This document shows positions 1-8,931 of a stretch of 42,665 bases of DNA, piece by piece. The position numbers and the translations under genes are program-made. The notes below the pieces were generated by a model. The model searched no databases. It had not been told where the DNA came from and saw only the letters and a list, made by a program, of their open reading frames with translations. The stretch is from an uncultured Erysipelotrichaceae bacterium (lineage in GTDB: Bacteria; Bacillota_I; Bacilli_A; Erysipelotrichales; Erysipelotrichaceae). The stretch lies in assembly GCA_934725085.1 (NCBI GenBank), contig CAKVAL010000013.1, positions 1-42,665 on the forward strand. The letters are read 5' to 3'. The stretch's first letter is position 1, and each line of letters starts with the position of its first letter.

Positions 1-59
1 ATGAGTGTTTTTCTATACTTCAAAATGCTTGAATGTATAGTGTTTATGCGGATAATTGA

Positions 60-284
60 AAATTAGATATAAAATTTAATTTAAACTGTATATGTGACAG
101 TCAAGAAAAAGCTAATAGGATATCTATTAATATCAATTCCTATAGAAAAGAAAAACTGAAAGGTAAGACATCCTTCCAGTTAGTAGAATTCTACAGTCCA
201 GATCTAGCCGAAAGACTAACAAATTTCGGTTTAGTACCAGTGGCTGTAGATAGCGTAGTGCTTAAACCAACACTTCTCAAATAA
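60..284 (+). pseudogene. C-terminal remnant of an IS30-like transposase
   Basis: The frame is open from just after a TGA at 57-59 to the TAA at 282-284 and has no convincing start codon. Its translation contains INSYRKEKLKGKTSF followed by LTNFGLVPVAVDSVVLKPTLL. This resembles the end of IS30-family transposases, where a NSY-R-LNGKTP-F segment is followed by a short tail ending in V-L-P-SL. Only about 75 residues are present, so the DDE catalytic core is missing and the element is probably dead, unless the window edge hides a frameshifted upstream part. The family assignment rests on a remembered pattern, not a search. Confidence 0.5.
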
Positions 285-561
285 AGTTTAAGTACTAATA
301 ATCAAAGACAAAAGATGTTCAAACTATTAAACACCAAGTGGAATTAAGTCTTAATGAAGTTTAAATGACATAATATCATGAGCCTTTAATAATGTCTTCT
401 TTATATCTTTAATCTTTATCTTCTGTATTTATTGTACCAATAAAAGTAAGTTCAATACATAAAAACGGTTAATCAAATTTTCTGGGTGTTTGTAACTTAG
501 GGGTTTAAATCGGGTGACAAACCTTAGTATTAGGTTTAATGACTGACTATTTTCTCAATAT
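285..561. other. AT-rich stretch with no gene seen
   Basis: No supported coding frame, RNA gene or clear repeat was found. The stretch lies between the transposase remnant and the pyk terminator. It may hold degraded insertion-sequence DNA, but no terminal inverted repeat could be paired with confidence. Confidence 0.4.
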
Positions 562-592
562 TAAAAAAGGTATCCATATTTTATGAATACCT
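562..592 (-). terminator. Rho-independent terminator after pyk
   Basis: On the minus strand an AGGTAT stem-loop closing with ATACCT is followed directly by a run of six T. It starts 8 bases past the pyk stop codon and ends the polA-to-pyk operon. Confidence 0.8.
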
Positions 593-599
593 CTAATAG

Positions 600-2021
600 C
601 TATTTAATTGTAACAATCTTCATCATGTTAGCACTGCCCTCGCCTGTTGGATAACCTGCAGAAATAACTACAAGTTCACCAGGCTTATGGCCAAAGGCCT
701 TACATACAGCACTAGCTAACTCATCATCATTTGTAAGATCGTTTTGAACTCTTGAAATAACAGGAGTAATACCAGCATAAGTCTCTAATGCATGTTGAGT
801 TTGTTTATTGAAAGTAACTGCATAAGTAGGACAAGCTGGTCTATATTTAGAAATAACCTTAGCAGTTGTACCACCTTGTGTGAAGACAACAACAGCACCA
901 ACAGGAAGTGTTAATGATGCATCAGATACTGCAATGCCAATAGCATCTTGAATAGTATCATGCTTATATTGTTTCATTGTCTCTAAGTGTTCTCTAAATG
1001 GGAAGATGTCTTCAGCAGTTTCACAAATTGAAGCCATTGTCTTAACTGCTTCTACTGGATAATCACCAGCAGCTGATTCAGCAGATAACATAACCGCATC
1101 ACTACCATCTAATACCGCGTTGGCAACATCACTTGCCTCAGCTCTTGTACAACGAGGATTCTTAGTCATTGAATCTAACATATGAGTAGCAGTAATAACT
1201 GGTTTACCATATTGGTTAGCCTTCTTGATAATAAGCTTTTGATAAATTGGAACTCTATCTGGACTTACTTCTACGCCTAAATCACCTCTTGCCACCATTA
1301 CGCCATCGGCAACATCTAAGATTTCATCGATGTTGTCAAAGCCTTCTTGGTTTTCAATCTTAGCGATGATTTGAATACTAGGCTTACCCATTTCAGCGAG
1401 AATCTTTCTAATTCTTAAGACATCATCAGCTCTTCTTACAAATGAAGCTGCGATGAAGTCTACATTTTGTTCACAACCAAATCTTAAATCAGCATCATCT
1501 TTTTCAGAAATAAATGGCATAGTTAATTTAACACCTGGAACATTACATCCTTTTCTAGATGCTAAGATACCATTTACTTGAACTTCACACTTTAATTCAT
1601 CACTTGATTTTTCAATAATCTTTAATTGTTGTTTACCATCATTGACAAGGATTACATTGCCTTCTTTTACGTCACTAAAAAGTTCTGGGCACTTAATAGT
1701 AACTCTATCATGACTTCCCATAATATTTTCTTTACATAAAGTAACAATTTCACCCTTTTGGTAAGTTTCCTCACCATTTTCAAAGTCACCAAGACGAATC
1801 TCAGGACCCTTTGTATCCAATAAAATGCCTAAATTAAGTCCATTTTCCTTTTCAACTTTTCTAACCAATTCAATATTAGCTAAATGGTCTTTGTGTTCAC
1901 CATGAGAAAAGTTAAGTCTAACAACATTCATACCAGCATTAGCCATAGCTAAAATAGTTTCATAATTGTTAGAACTAGGACCTAAAGTACATACAATTTT
2001 TGTCTGTTTAAATATGCTCAT
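600..2021 (-). CDS. pyk: pyruvate kinase
   Basis: Cytoplasmic pyruvate kinase, the last step of glycolysis: phosphoenolpyruvate plus ADP gives pyruvate plus ATP. The 473 residues match the compact form without the extra C-terminal PEP-utiliser domain seen in many Bacilli. Visible signatures are the N-terminal KIVCTLGPSS, NVVRLNFSHG, the active-site block IIAKIENQEG and the metal-binding VMVARGDLGVE. The ATG is preceded by a GGAGG site about 6 bases upstream. It is the last gene of a long operon, 41 bases after pfkA, so the two irreversible glycolytic steps are co-transcribed. Confidence 0.97.
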   Translation of the reverse strand: MSIFKQTKIVCTLGPSSNNYETILAMANAGMNVVRLNFSHGEHKDHLANIELVRKVEKENGLNLGILLDTKGPEIRLGDFENGEETYQKGEIVTLCKENIMGSHDRVTIKCPELFSDVKEGNVILVNDGKQQLKIIEKSSDELKCEVQVNGILASRKGCNVPGVKLTMPFISEKDDADLRFGCEQNVDFIAASFVRRADDVLRIRKILAEMGKPSIQIIAKIENQEGFDNIDEILDVADGVMVARGDLGVEVSPDRVPIYQKLIIKKANQYGKPVITATHMLDSMTKNPRCTRAEASDVANAVLDGSDAVMLSAESAAGDYPVEAVKTMASICETAEDIFPFREHLETMKQYKHDTIQDAIGIAVSDASLTLPVGAVVVFTQGGTTAKVISKYRPACPTYAVTFNKQTQHALETYAGITPVISRVQNDLTNDDELASAVCKAFGHKPGELVVISAGYPTGEGSANMMKIVTIK

Positions 2022-2062
2022 AAAACCTCCAACAAAAAAATATTTTAATCGATTTAACTTGA

Positions 2063-3022
2063 TTATACAAGTCTATCAAACAATCTATATAAATCCCTTT
2101 TTGACTCTTTTGGCATGTATAAAGCTTCATCAATTGGCATATTAGTAATTTGATTACTACGAATACCGCAACAGTGTCCGCCAACACCATCTAAAAGTAA
2201 ATCTACTGCATGTTCACCAAGTCTAGATGCCAATACTCTATCATTTGGAGTAGGTGAACCACCTCTTTGAATATGGCCTAATACGGTAGCTCTACCAGAG
2301 AATCCAGTTCTTGATGTAATCTTATTAGCCAAAGAATTAACGTCAGTTAACTTTTCAGAAACAATGACAATTGCATGATTCTTACCCTGTCTATCTAGAT
2401 ATGCAAGCTTTTCAATAATAGCCTCTTCATCAAAGCCGGTTTCAGGAGTAACTACGATTTCAGCACCAGTAGAAATACCAGACCAAATAGCCAAGTCACC
2501 ACATCTATTACCCATAACTTCAACGATTGAACAACGGTGATGTGAACTAGAAGTATCTCTTAATTTATCAACACATTCTACAACAGTATTTAGCGCAGTA
2601 TCAAAACCAATTGTAAAATCAGTACCAGCAATATCATTATCGATAGTACCAGGCAAACCAATACAGTTGATGCCCTTTTTAGTTAAAGTTAGAGCACCTC
2701 TATAAGAACCATCACCACCGATGACAACAAGTGCATCAATGTTGTGAGATCTTAACATCTCACAAGCCTTATCTTGAACAGCTTCTTCTTTAAATTCAGG
2801 AAGACGTGCAGAACCTAAAATAGTACCACCACGAGATAAAATATCAGAAACACTAGATCTATTAAAGTCTACATAATTGCCTTCAATTAGACCCTTATAT
2901 CCATCTTTAATGCCAACAACATCAATACCATTAGCTAAAGCGTTACGAGTAACTGATCTAATGGCAGCATTCATACCTGGGGCATCACCACCAGATGTTA
3001 AAATACCAATTTTTCTAATCAT
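2063..3022 (-). CDS. pfkA: ATP-dependent 6-phosphofructokinase
   Basis: Phosphorylates fructose 6-phosphate to the 1,6-bisphosphate, the committed step of glycolysis. The 319-residue length is that of the bacterial allosteric enzyme. It has GILTSGGDAPGMNAAIR at the N-terminus, GGDGSYRGA in the nucleotide site and PGTIDNDIAGTD carrying the catalytic Asp. The Gly in GGDGS and the Gly in PGTIDND are the residues typical of ATP-using rather than pyrophosphate-using enzymes. Its ATG overlaps the dnaI stop codon by 4 bases, which indicates translational coupling; pyk follows downstream. Confidence 0.97.
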   Translation of the reverse strand: MIRKIGILTSGGDAPGMNAAIRSVTRNALANGIDVVGIKDGYKGLIEGNYVDFNRSSVSDILSRGGTILGSARLPEFKEEAVQDKACEMLRSHNIDALVVIGGDGSYRGALTLTKKGINCIGLPGTIDNDIAGTDFTIGFDTALNTVVECVDKLRDTSSSHHRCSIVEVMGNRCGDLAIWSGISTGAEIVVTPETGFDEEAIIEKLAYLDRQGKNHAIVIVSEKLTDVNSLANKITSRTGFSGRATVLGHIQRGGSPTPNDRVLASRLGEHAVDLLLDGVGGHCCGIRSNQITNMPIDEALYMPKESKRDLYRLFDRLV

Positions 3023-3885
3023 AAAGTTTCCCTTCTTTTGTTTTGTCCTTTCAAAACATAACTCTCACTTAACATTTCAACTCTCTCTACAAATCTCTTT
3101 GCCCTGATTTTACTAGAACTATTCTTATCAAAAGTATAATGTTCCAACAAATCATCAACCGAAAGATTAGAAGTAAAGATAGTAGTTAGCTTATTCTCCA
3201 TACGATAATCTAAAATATTAAATAATAAATCATCTCTTGAATAAGTACTAACTGACTCAGAACCTATATCATCAATAATTAGATAAGTAACTTCTTTAAT
3301 ATCATTTAAGATTTGATTATATGTTACTTGATCATTAATTATTAATTGTCTCATTTTATTCACAAAGAAATTAGCCTTAATAAAAGCTACCTTCTCGCCA
3401 CTAAAAGCTAAAGTATTAGCCAAAGCCATACACATATAAGTCTTGCCTACGCCCAAGTCACCATGAATATATAAGCCTTTTTTAGTTTTATGTTCAGCTA
3501 TACCATTAACCTTAGCCAATAAACCAAGAATATCATTATCTGGTATTTCAATATTCTTAAGATTCAATTCTTTATACATATCTGGAATATCAGAATAGAT
3601 ATAATTAGCCTTTAACTTATCTTCATTTCTCTTTTCAAAATACTTATCACAATAAGTCACTTCATTGTATACAGAGGTATCATAATTTAAAGTAAGAATC
3701 TCACCCTTTTTAGCTTGCATACAAGAATCAATTCCCTTACAATTTTTACAAATTTCAAGAGAAGAAGCACAATCCAAAAAAGAACTTAAATGAGCAGCTA
3801 AATATTCATCACTTATATTATTCTTATCGATAAATTCTTTAATATAAGGATACTTTTTAATTAAACTTAGATAATCAATCATCAT
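3019..3885 (-). CDS. dnaI: primosomal protein DnaI (helicase loader ATPase)
   Basis: AAA+ ATPase that, in Bacillus, loads the replicative helicase DnaC onto DNA with DnaB and DnaD. The N-terminal half carries a CKNCKGIDSC cysteine cluster (about residues 45-54) resembling the zinc-binding helicase-interaction domain of DnaI. The C-terminal half has a Walker A GDLGVGKTY near residue 145 and a Walker B YLIIDDIGSE near residue 205. The 288-residue length is close to the Bacillus protein. It overlaps dnaB and pfkA by 4 bases each, and the dnaB-dnaI pairing supports the call. Confidence 0.93.
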   Translation of the reverse strand: MMIDYLSLIKKYPYIKEFIDKNNISDEYLAAHLSSFLDCASSLEICKNCKGIDSCMQAKKGEILTLNYDTSVYNEVTYCDKYFEKRNEDKLKANYIYSDIPDMYKELNLKNIEIPDNDILGLLAKVNGIAEHKTKKGLYIHGDLGVGKTYMCMALANTLAFSGEKVAFIKANFFVNKMRQLIINDQVTYNQILNDIKEVTYLIIDDIGSESVSTYSRDDLLFNILDYRMENKLTTIFTSNLSVDDLLEHYTFDKNSSSKIRAKRFVERVEMLSESYVLKGQNKRRETL

Positions 3886-5012
3886 TGTCCCCTCATCCTT
3901 CTTAAAGCTTCTAATTCTTCTTCTGTTGCCTTAATATTTTTAGAATCATCATAAGTTGGTTCCTTGAACACATGAGCCTTATTCTTGATTTTTCCATTAA
4001 GTCTATCCAAACATTCCTTAGCGGTCTTAACATCGTTATGATGCATATCATTTGCCAAAGAATAGATATATTTTTCAATTAGTTTATTATCATTATTTTC
4101 TAACACAAACTCTAATAAGGCATTAATTACTTCAATATTCAAATGATATTCATGACCAAGCTCAAAGATAATTTTTCTATCTAACACTGTAGCTTCCTTG
4201 CCATTTAATTTAGACATTAAGAAAGTGATGCAAGGAACATTATATGTAGCTTCTTCAACACTTCGATATGGGGATATATGTTTTTGACACTTATATCTAA
4301 ATAAATTCAAATTAAATTCAGGATCATTTGTTTTTATGCATGAGAAAACAAGAGGTCTCATACTCTCTAAATCAATATTATACAAATCACCCATCATCGC
4401 GATTTCTTCAATCACCTCAGGTGTACGATACTTTATAGGAAAAGCATTTATTTCACATTCTTTTAAGAAAGCATTTATATCAAAATAAGTACCAAAATTA
4501 TATTTAACAGTTTCTTGTTTCTTTAAGCCAGCTTCTTTTTCCTTAGTCCAAGAAGAAAGCTCTTGAGGATTAAAACGACATGACACATCATCAAAACCCT
4601 TATGCTTACCAAAAGTTTTAGCGTTACCTAAAAGACTCTGATAATATGCACTACTAGTCTTATTAATTAAGACTCTAGGTAAGATATCATCATTTACAAA
4701 TTCTTCAATACTCAAAGGATCATTTAATATAAAGATATAAGAATTTTCATCCTTCTTCTTTAAAGTATTCACCAAACGATACTTATTCAAAAGTTTCATG
4801 CATTCTTCAAATTGATTGATTGAATATCTTAAAGAATTTAAAAGATCATTAAGCTCATAAAAACGACTAGAACTATCTTTCAAACATAAAAACTCATATA
4901 AGTAATGAGCATCATTACCAATCAAAGGGTTATAAAAAAGAATCAAGGCCTTACGTCTTTTATAACTTAAATCAACATTTGATTCTACCTTAAATAAATC
5001 ATTACCAAGCAT
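3882..5012 (-). CDS. dnaB: replication initiation and membrane attachment protein DnaB (Bacillus-type)
   Basis: Helicase co-loader of the Firmicutes primosome; despite its name it is not the DnaB helicase of enteric bacteria. The N-terminus (YKRRKALILFYNPLIGNDAH) matches the start of the DnaB/DnaD-type winged-helix domain. Residues 150-330 are helical with charged patches, as expected of the DnaB/DnaD C-terminal domains. Its 376 residues are shorter than the roughly 470 of Bacillus subtilis DnaB. It sits directly upstream of dnaI with a 4-base overlap and overlaps the end of coaE by 11 bases. The call rests on the N-terminal motif and gene order. Confidence 0.85.
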   Translation of the reverse strand: MLGNDLFKVESNVDLSYKRRKALILFYNPLIGNDAHYLYEFLCLKDSSSRFYELNDLLNSLRYSINQFEECMKLLNKYRLVNTLKKKDENSYIFILNDPLSIEEFVNDDILPRVLINKTSSAYYQSLLGNAKTFGKHKGFDDVSCRFNPQELSSWTKEKEAGLKKQETVKYNFGTYFDINAFLKECEINAFPIKYRTPEVIEEIAMMGDLYNIDLESMRPLVFSCIKTNDPEFNLNLFRYKCQKHISPYRSVEEATYNVPCITFLMSKLNGKEATVLDRKIIFELGHEYHLNIEVINALLEFVLENNDNKLIEKYIYSLANDMHHNDVKTAKECLDRLNGKIKNKAHVFKEPTYDDSKNIKATEEELEALRRMRGQ

Positions 5013-5553
5013 TCTTACTTAACCACCCGTCTATCTTCTCATGAAGCGAAAAAAGACTAGAATCATTATATATTATTACATCACTTCTTTCTATCTTCTC
5101 TTTTATAGACATCTGGTTTTTTATACGTTGTTTGCTCTCTTCGATTGATAATCCTCTATTTAACAGTCTTCTCAAAGCGTTATCTTCATTAACCACCACT
5201 AACAGTACTTCATCAAAATACTTATCCCAGTTTACTTCAAAAAGTAAGGGTACTTCCGCAAAGAAAAGATTATGTTTCCCACTTTCCTCTTCCATCCTTT
5301 TAAGAATTAAAGGATGCATAACTGACTCAAGTAACAATCTTTTCTTTTCATCATTAAAGACAACACTAGCTAATTTCTTTTTATTCAATAAACCATTCTC
5401 ATAACAATCAGGAAAATAATCAAACAAAATATCACTATTTAAAAGTTCCCTATTTACTTCATCACAGTCAAACACAAAATAGCCCTTATCTCTTAAATAA
5501 GTGGCCACAGTGCTCTTTCCTGAACCAATAGTACCTGTAATAGCTATCTTCAT
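5002..5553 (-). CDS. coaE: dephospho-CoA kinase
   Basis: Last step of coenzyme A synthesis, phosphorylating the 3'-OH of dephospho-CoA. The P-loop GTIGSGKST is at residues 7-15, followed by the substrate-site block VFDCDEVNREL. LLFEVNWDKYFD and the C-terminal RL-R-lid region also fit. Its 183 residues are slightly short for the family. It overlaps mutM by 4 bases and dnaB by 11 bases. The mutM-coaE-dnaB-dnaI order is conserved in Bacilli. Confidence 0.94.
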   Translation of the reverse strand: MKIAITGTIGSGKSTVATYLRDKGYFVFDCDEVNRELLNSDILFDYFPDCYENGLLNKKKLASVVFNDEKKRLLLESVMHPLILKRMEEESGKHNLFFAEVPLLFEVNWDKYFDEVLLVVVNEDNALRRLLNRGLSIEESKQRIKNQMSIKEKIERSDVIIYNDSSLFSLHEKIDGWLSKNAW

Positions 5554-6356
5554 TTTTGACAGTTAGGACAATAATAAGTGCCCCTTCCTTTCAATTTAAC
5601 CTTCTTTATATCACCACCACAAACAGGACAAGTCTTCATCGTATGACATCTTAAAGATTGTTGAAACCTTCCGGTTACACCAAGAGAAGATGTATATGAC
5701 CTGATAGTAGTTCCACCACACTTAATAGCCTCAGACAATACCTTACGTGTTTCATTTATTAAATTGATAATATCAGTATCACTTAAATCACAGCCTTTTT
5801 TAAAAGGACTCACCCCAATACCGAATAAAATCTCATCATCATAGATATTACCAATACCAGCCACAAAAGATTGATCTAGTAATATCTCTTTAATGGGATT
5901 TTGTTTCTTTGAAAGATATTTCTTACAGTAATCTAGATTAAATCTCTCATCAAAAGGTTCTGGACCAAGTTTTTTAAAAACAGAATAATCATCAAGTTTA
6001 TCCATTAATTCCATTCTGCCAAACTTTCTCACATCATGATAAAGAAGCAAATGACCATCATCCAACTTAAAAATAATATGAGTATGCTTATCATACTTGT
6101 ATCCATCTTCCACATAGAAGTATTTACCTTCCATCCTTAAATGAGAAACAAGCGTAATATTATCCATTTCAAAAAGAAGATACTTACCCCTTCTTTTGAA
6201 ATCTCTAAAATGTTGACCAATCAATTTATTTTTAAAATCAGCAACATCACCCTCAACAATCGGTGCATACAAAACAGCGATATCTAGTATCTTCTTATCT
6301 TTTATCTTTGTTTCAAGTGTTCTTAAAACAGTTTCAACCTCAGGAAGCTCTGGCAT
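5550..6356 (-). CDS. mutM: formamidopyrimidine-DNA glycosylase
   Basis: Base-excision repair bifunctional glycosylase/AP lyase that removes 8-oxoguanine and formamidopyrimidines. The protein begins MPELPEVETV, so Pro2 is the Schiff-base nucleophile and Glu3 the acid. KRRGKYLLFE holds the catalytic Lys loop. The C-terminus has a four-cysteine zinc finger (CPVC near residue 247 and CPNC near residue 265). The 268-residue length is normal. Its start overlaps the polA stop by one base (TAATG), as in many Firmicutes polA-mutM operons. Confidence 0.97.
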   Translation of the reverse strand: MPELPEVETVLRTLETKIKDKKILDIAVLYAPIVEGDVADFKNKLIGQHFRDFKRRGKYLLFEMDNITLVSHLRMEGKYFYVEDGYKYDKHTHIIFKLDDGHLLLYHDVRKFGRMELMDKLDDYSVFKKLGPEPFDERFNLDYCKKYLSKKQNPIKEILLDQSFVAGIGNIYDDEILFGIGVSPFKKGCDLSDTDIINLINETRKVLSEAIKCGGTTIRSYTSSLGVTGRFQQSLRCHTMKTCPVCGGDIKKVKLKGRGTYYCPNCQK

Positions 6357-8926
6357 TATTTCGCCTCATACCAATTCTTACCAAGAGATAAAGAAACATC
6401 CAAATTAACATCCAACTTATAAGCATTAATCATCGTTTCCTTAACCAAGTTTTCCATAATTTCAACCTCATCCTCAGGCACTTCAAAAATCAATTCATCA
6501 TGAACCTGTAAAATCAACTTAGACTTCAAATTATTCTCTTTCAAGACATTAGTCATCTTAATCATCGCAATCTTAATAAGATCAGCGGCAGACCCCTGAA
6601 TTGGTGAATTCATAGCTGCTCTTTTACCAAATTCTCTTAAAGCCCACTTATTAGACTTAATCTCATCAATATATCTTCTTCTATTAAGCATCGTCTTAAC
6701 ATAACCATTATCCTCACAGAATTTAATCTCCTTATCCATATATTCTTTAATATTAGGATAAGTAATAAAATAATTCTCTATATACTTAGATGCATCCTTA
6801 TACGACAAAGAAGTTTGATTAGCCAAACCATATTCACTAATACCATAGACAACACCAAAATTAACAGCCTTAGCATGTCTTCTAATTAAAGGAGTAACAT
6901 CCTCTTTCTTAACATGGAAAACATCCATCGCAGTCAAAGTATGAACATCAATACCCTTATTAAAGGCATCTATCATCTTTTGTTCATGAGCTAGGGCAGC
7001 TAATACCCTTAATTCAATTTGTGAGTAGTCACAAGAAAGAATTAAGTGATTAGCTGATGGTTTAAAGGCCTTTCTAATCTCTCTTAATTCCTCATCCCTA
7101 ATAGAGATATTTTGCATATTAGGCTCACTACTAGAAAGTCTACCTGTAGCCGTTGAAGTTTGTGAGAAAATAGAATGAATCTTACCATCATTTCCTATAT
7201 ATTTCTTTAATCCTTCAGCATAGGTAGAATTCAATTTAGAATATTTACGATAATCTAGAATCTTAGAAATAATTGGATGATAATCAACCAACTTATTAAG
7301 TACTTCTGCATCAGTGCTATCCTTTTTTAGATTAGGTAAATCTAGTTTGTTGTAGATGATTTCCTTTAACTGCATTGGTGAATTAATATTAAATTCTTCA
7401 CCTGCCAATGTATAGATATCATTTTGTAGCTCCTTTATCTTTTCATTAGTCTTAGAAGCTATTTTATCCAATTCATTAACATCACAAGAGACACCCTCTT
7501 TTTCCATCTCATACAAGACATAAGAAAGCTCTAATTCAATATTTTTGTAGTAATCTAATAAATCATATTCCTTTAATTTATCCATTGCCTTAGGATAAAT
7601 ATCCACCATATATGAAGCTACTTCAAAGCTATAATTCAATACTTCACTTTCATTAAATTCCAATGGTTTCTTAACAGTCCCAAAGACATCCTTTAAATGT
7701 TTCTTTAAACTATGACCCCAAGCGTGACATATCTTAGGTAAGTCATTATGATTGTTGTTGATTAAAAAACACATCAAGAAAATATCATCGGTATTTTTAC
7801 CAATAGAAATATTGTGATAATCAAGATGATGTTTAATATCCTTTAGTCCATAGACTATTTTAGGCTTATAACTAGCTAAGAATGCTAATGCATCTTCATC
7901 CTTCTTTAAATCTTGAAAACTAATATATTCTCTATTATCTTTATCAGCGAAAACAACACCATATAAAGATCTTTCATAATAAGAAAAATCATCTGATACA
8001 AAGTAGATAAAAGGATTATCAAAAATAGTAATCTTATTTACTTTCTTGCCCTCAATCACCTTTGGCTTACTTGCATATTGTTTATTAATCAAAGAATACA
8101 TCTCATATTTTTCAAAGAAAGCATTCTTCCCCTCTTCATCGATATCCAACTTAATATCATCTAAGTTAACATCTAAATCATAGTCAGTAAGAATAGTAGC
8201 TAACTTCTTAGAAGTAAAACATGATTCTTTATCATTAATCAATTTTTCTTTTAACTTGCCCTTGATTTCATCTATATGTTCATAGATTCCCTCACATGTA
8301 TCATATTCATTTAAAAGCTTTGTAGCAGTCTTTTCACCAACACCATCTACACCCTTGATATTATCCGATTTATCGCCAGCAAGCCCCTTAAAATCGATGA
8401 TTTGATAGGGTTTTAAAGAATATTCAGCATACAAAGCATGTTCATCCAAAACACCAATATCAGACATACCCTTTTTCATGCAACAAATCTTAATATGCTT
8501 ATTATCATCGATTAATTGAAATAAGTCATGGTCACTTGAAAAGATTGAAATATCACCCTCAAACTTATTAGCTAAGATACCAATAATATCATCAGCCTCA
8601 ATCTCATCATATTCTAAATACTTAATATTATAGGCATTAAGCATATCTCTTACCAAAGCAAATTGTTCAACCAATTCAACAGGTGTTTCTTTTCTGCCCG
8701 CCTTATAATCAGGTGTCATCTGATGTCTAAAAGTAGCCTTACCCTTATCAAAAGCTACGCAACAATAATCAGGCTCTACCATCTTTAAAGCCTTATTAAG
8801 CATATTCGCAAAAGCATATACCGCATTAGTATAGGCTCCAAAAGATGTTTTCATGATATTAGAAAAACTAGTCGCATAAAATGCCCTAAATAAGACGGAA
8901 TTACCATCAATTAATAAAATTTTCAT
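6356..8926 (-). CDS. polA: DNA polymerase I
   Basis: Okazaki-fragment and repair polymerase with an N-terminal 5'-3' exonuclease (about residues 1-290, starting MKILLIDGNSVLFRAFYA), a central 3'-5' exonuclease-like domain and a C-terminal polymerase. Polymerase motifs A (DYSQIELRVLA), B (KAVNFGVVYGIS) and C (QVHDELIFEVP) are intact. In the central domain the usual D-x-E motif is replaced around ITIFDNPFIYFV, so proofreading is probably lost, as in other Gram-positive Pol I proteins. The gene starts 5 bases after the upstream lipoprotein gene and is translated into mutM. Confidence 0.97.
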   Translation of the reverse strand: MKILLIDGNSVLFRAFYATSFSNIMKTSFGAYTNAVYAFANMLNKALKMVEPDYCCVAFDKGKATFRHQMTPDYKAGRKETPVELVEQFALVRDMLNAYNIKYLEYDEIEADDIIGILANKFEGDISIFSSDHDLFQLIDDNKHIKICCMKKGMSDIGVLDEHALYAEYSLKPYQIIDFKGLAGDKSDNIKGVDGVGEKTATKLLNEYDTCEGIYEHIDEIKGKLKEKLINDKESCFTSKKLATILTDYDLDVNLDDIKLDIDEEGKNAFFEKYEMYSLINKQYASKPKVIEGKKVNKITIFDNPFIYFVSDDFSYYERSLYGVVFADKDNREYISFQDLKKDEDALAFLASYKPKIVYGLKDIKHHLDYHNISIGKNTDDIFLMCFLINNNHNDLPKICHAWGHSLKKHLKDVFGTVKKPLEFNESEVLNYSFEVASYMVDIYPKAMDKLKEYDLLDYYKNIELELSYVLYEMEKEGVSCDVNELDKIASKTNEKIKELQNDIYTLAGEEFNINSPMQLKEIIYNKLDLPNLKKDSTDAEVLNKLVDYHPIISKILDYRKYSKLNSTYAEGLKKYIGNDGKIHSIFSQTSTATGRLSSSEPNMQNISIRDEELREIRKAFKPSANHLILSCDYSQIELRVLAALAHEQKMIDAFNKGIDVHTLTAMDVFHVKKEDVTPLIRRHAKAVNFGVVYGISEYGLANQTSLSYKDASKYIENYFITYPNIKEYMDKEIKFCEDNGYVKTMLNRRRYIDEIKSNKWALREFGKRAAMNSPIQGSAADLIKIAMIKMTNVLKENNLKSKLILQVHDELIFEVPEDEVEIMENLVKETMINAYKLDVNLDVSLSLGKNWYEAK

Positions 8927-8931
8927 CTTTA

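Noticed and set aside
481..530. Terminal inverted repeat of the IS element
   Set aside because: GTTTGTAAC and GTGACAAAC look roughly symmetrical, but the match is short and no partner end could be identified.
6356..8926. Loss of the proofreading motif in Pol I as a novel feature
   Set aside because: Degenerate 3'-5' exonuclease domains are well known in Pol I of Bacillus and relatives.
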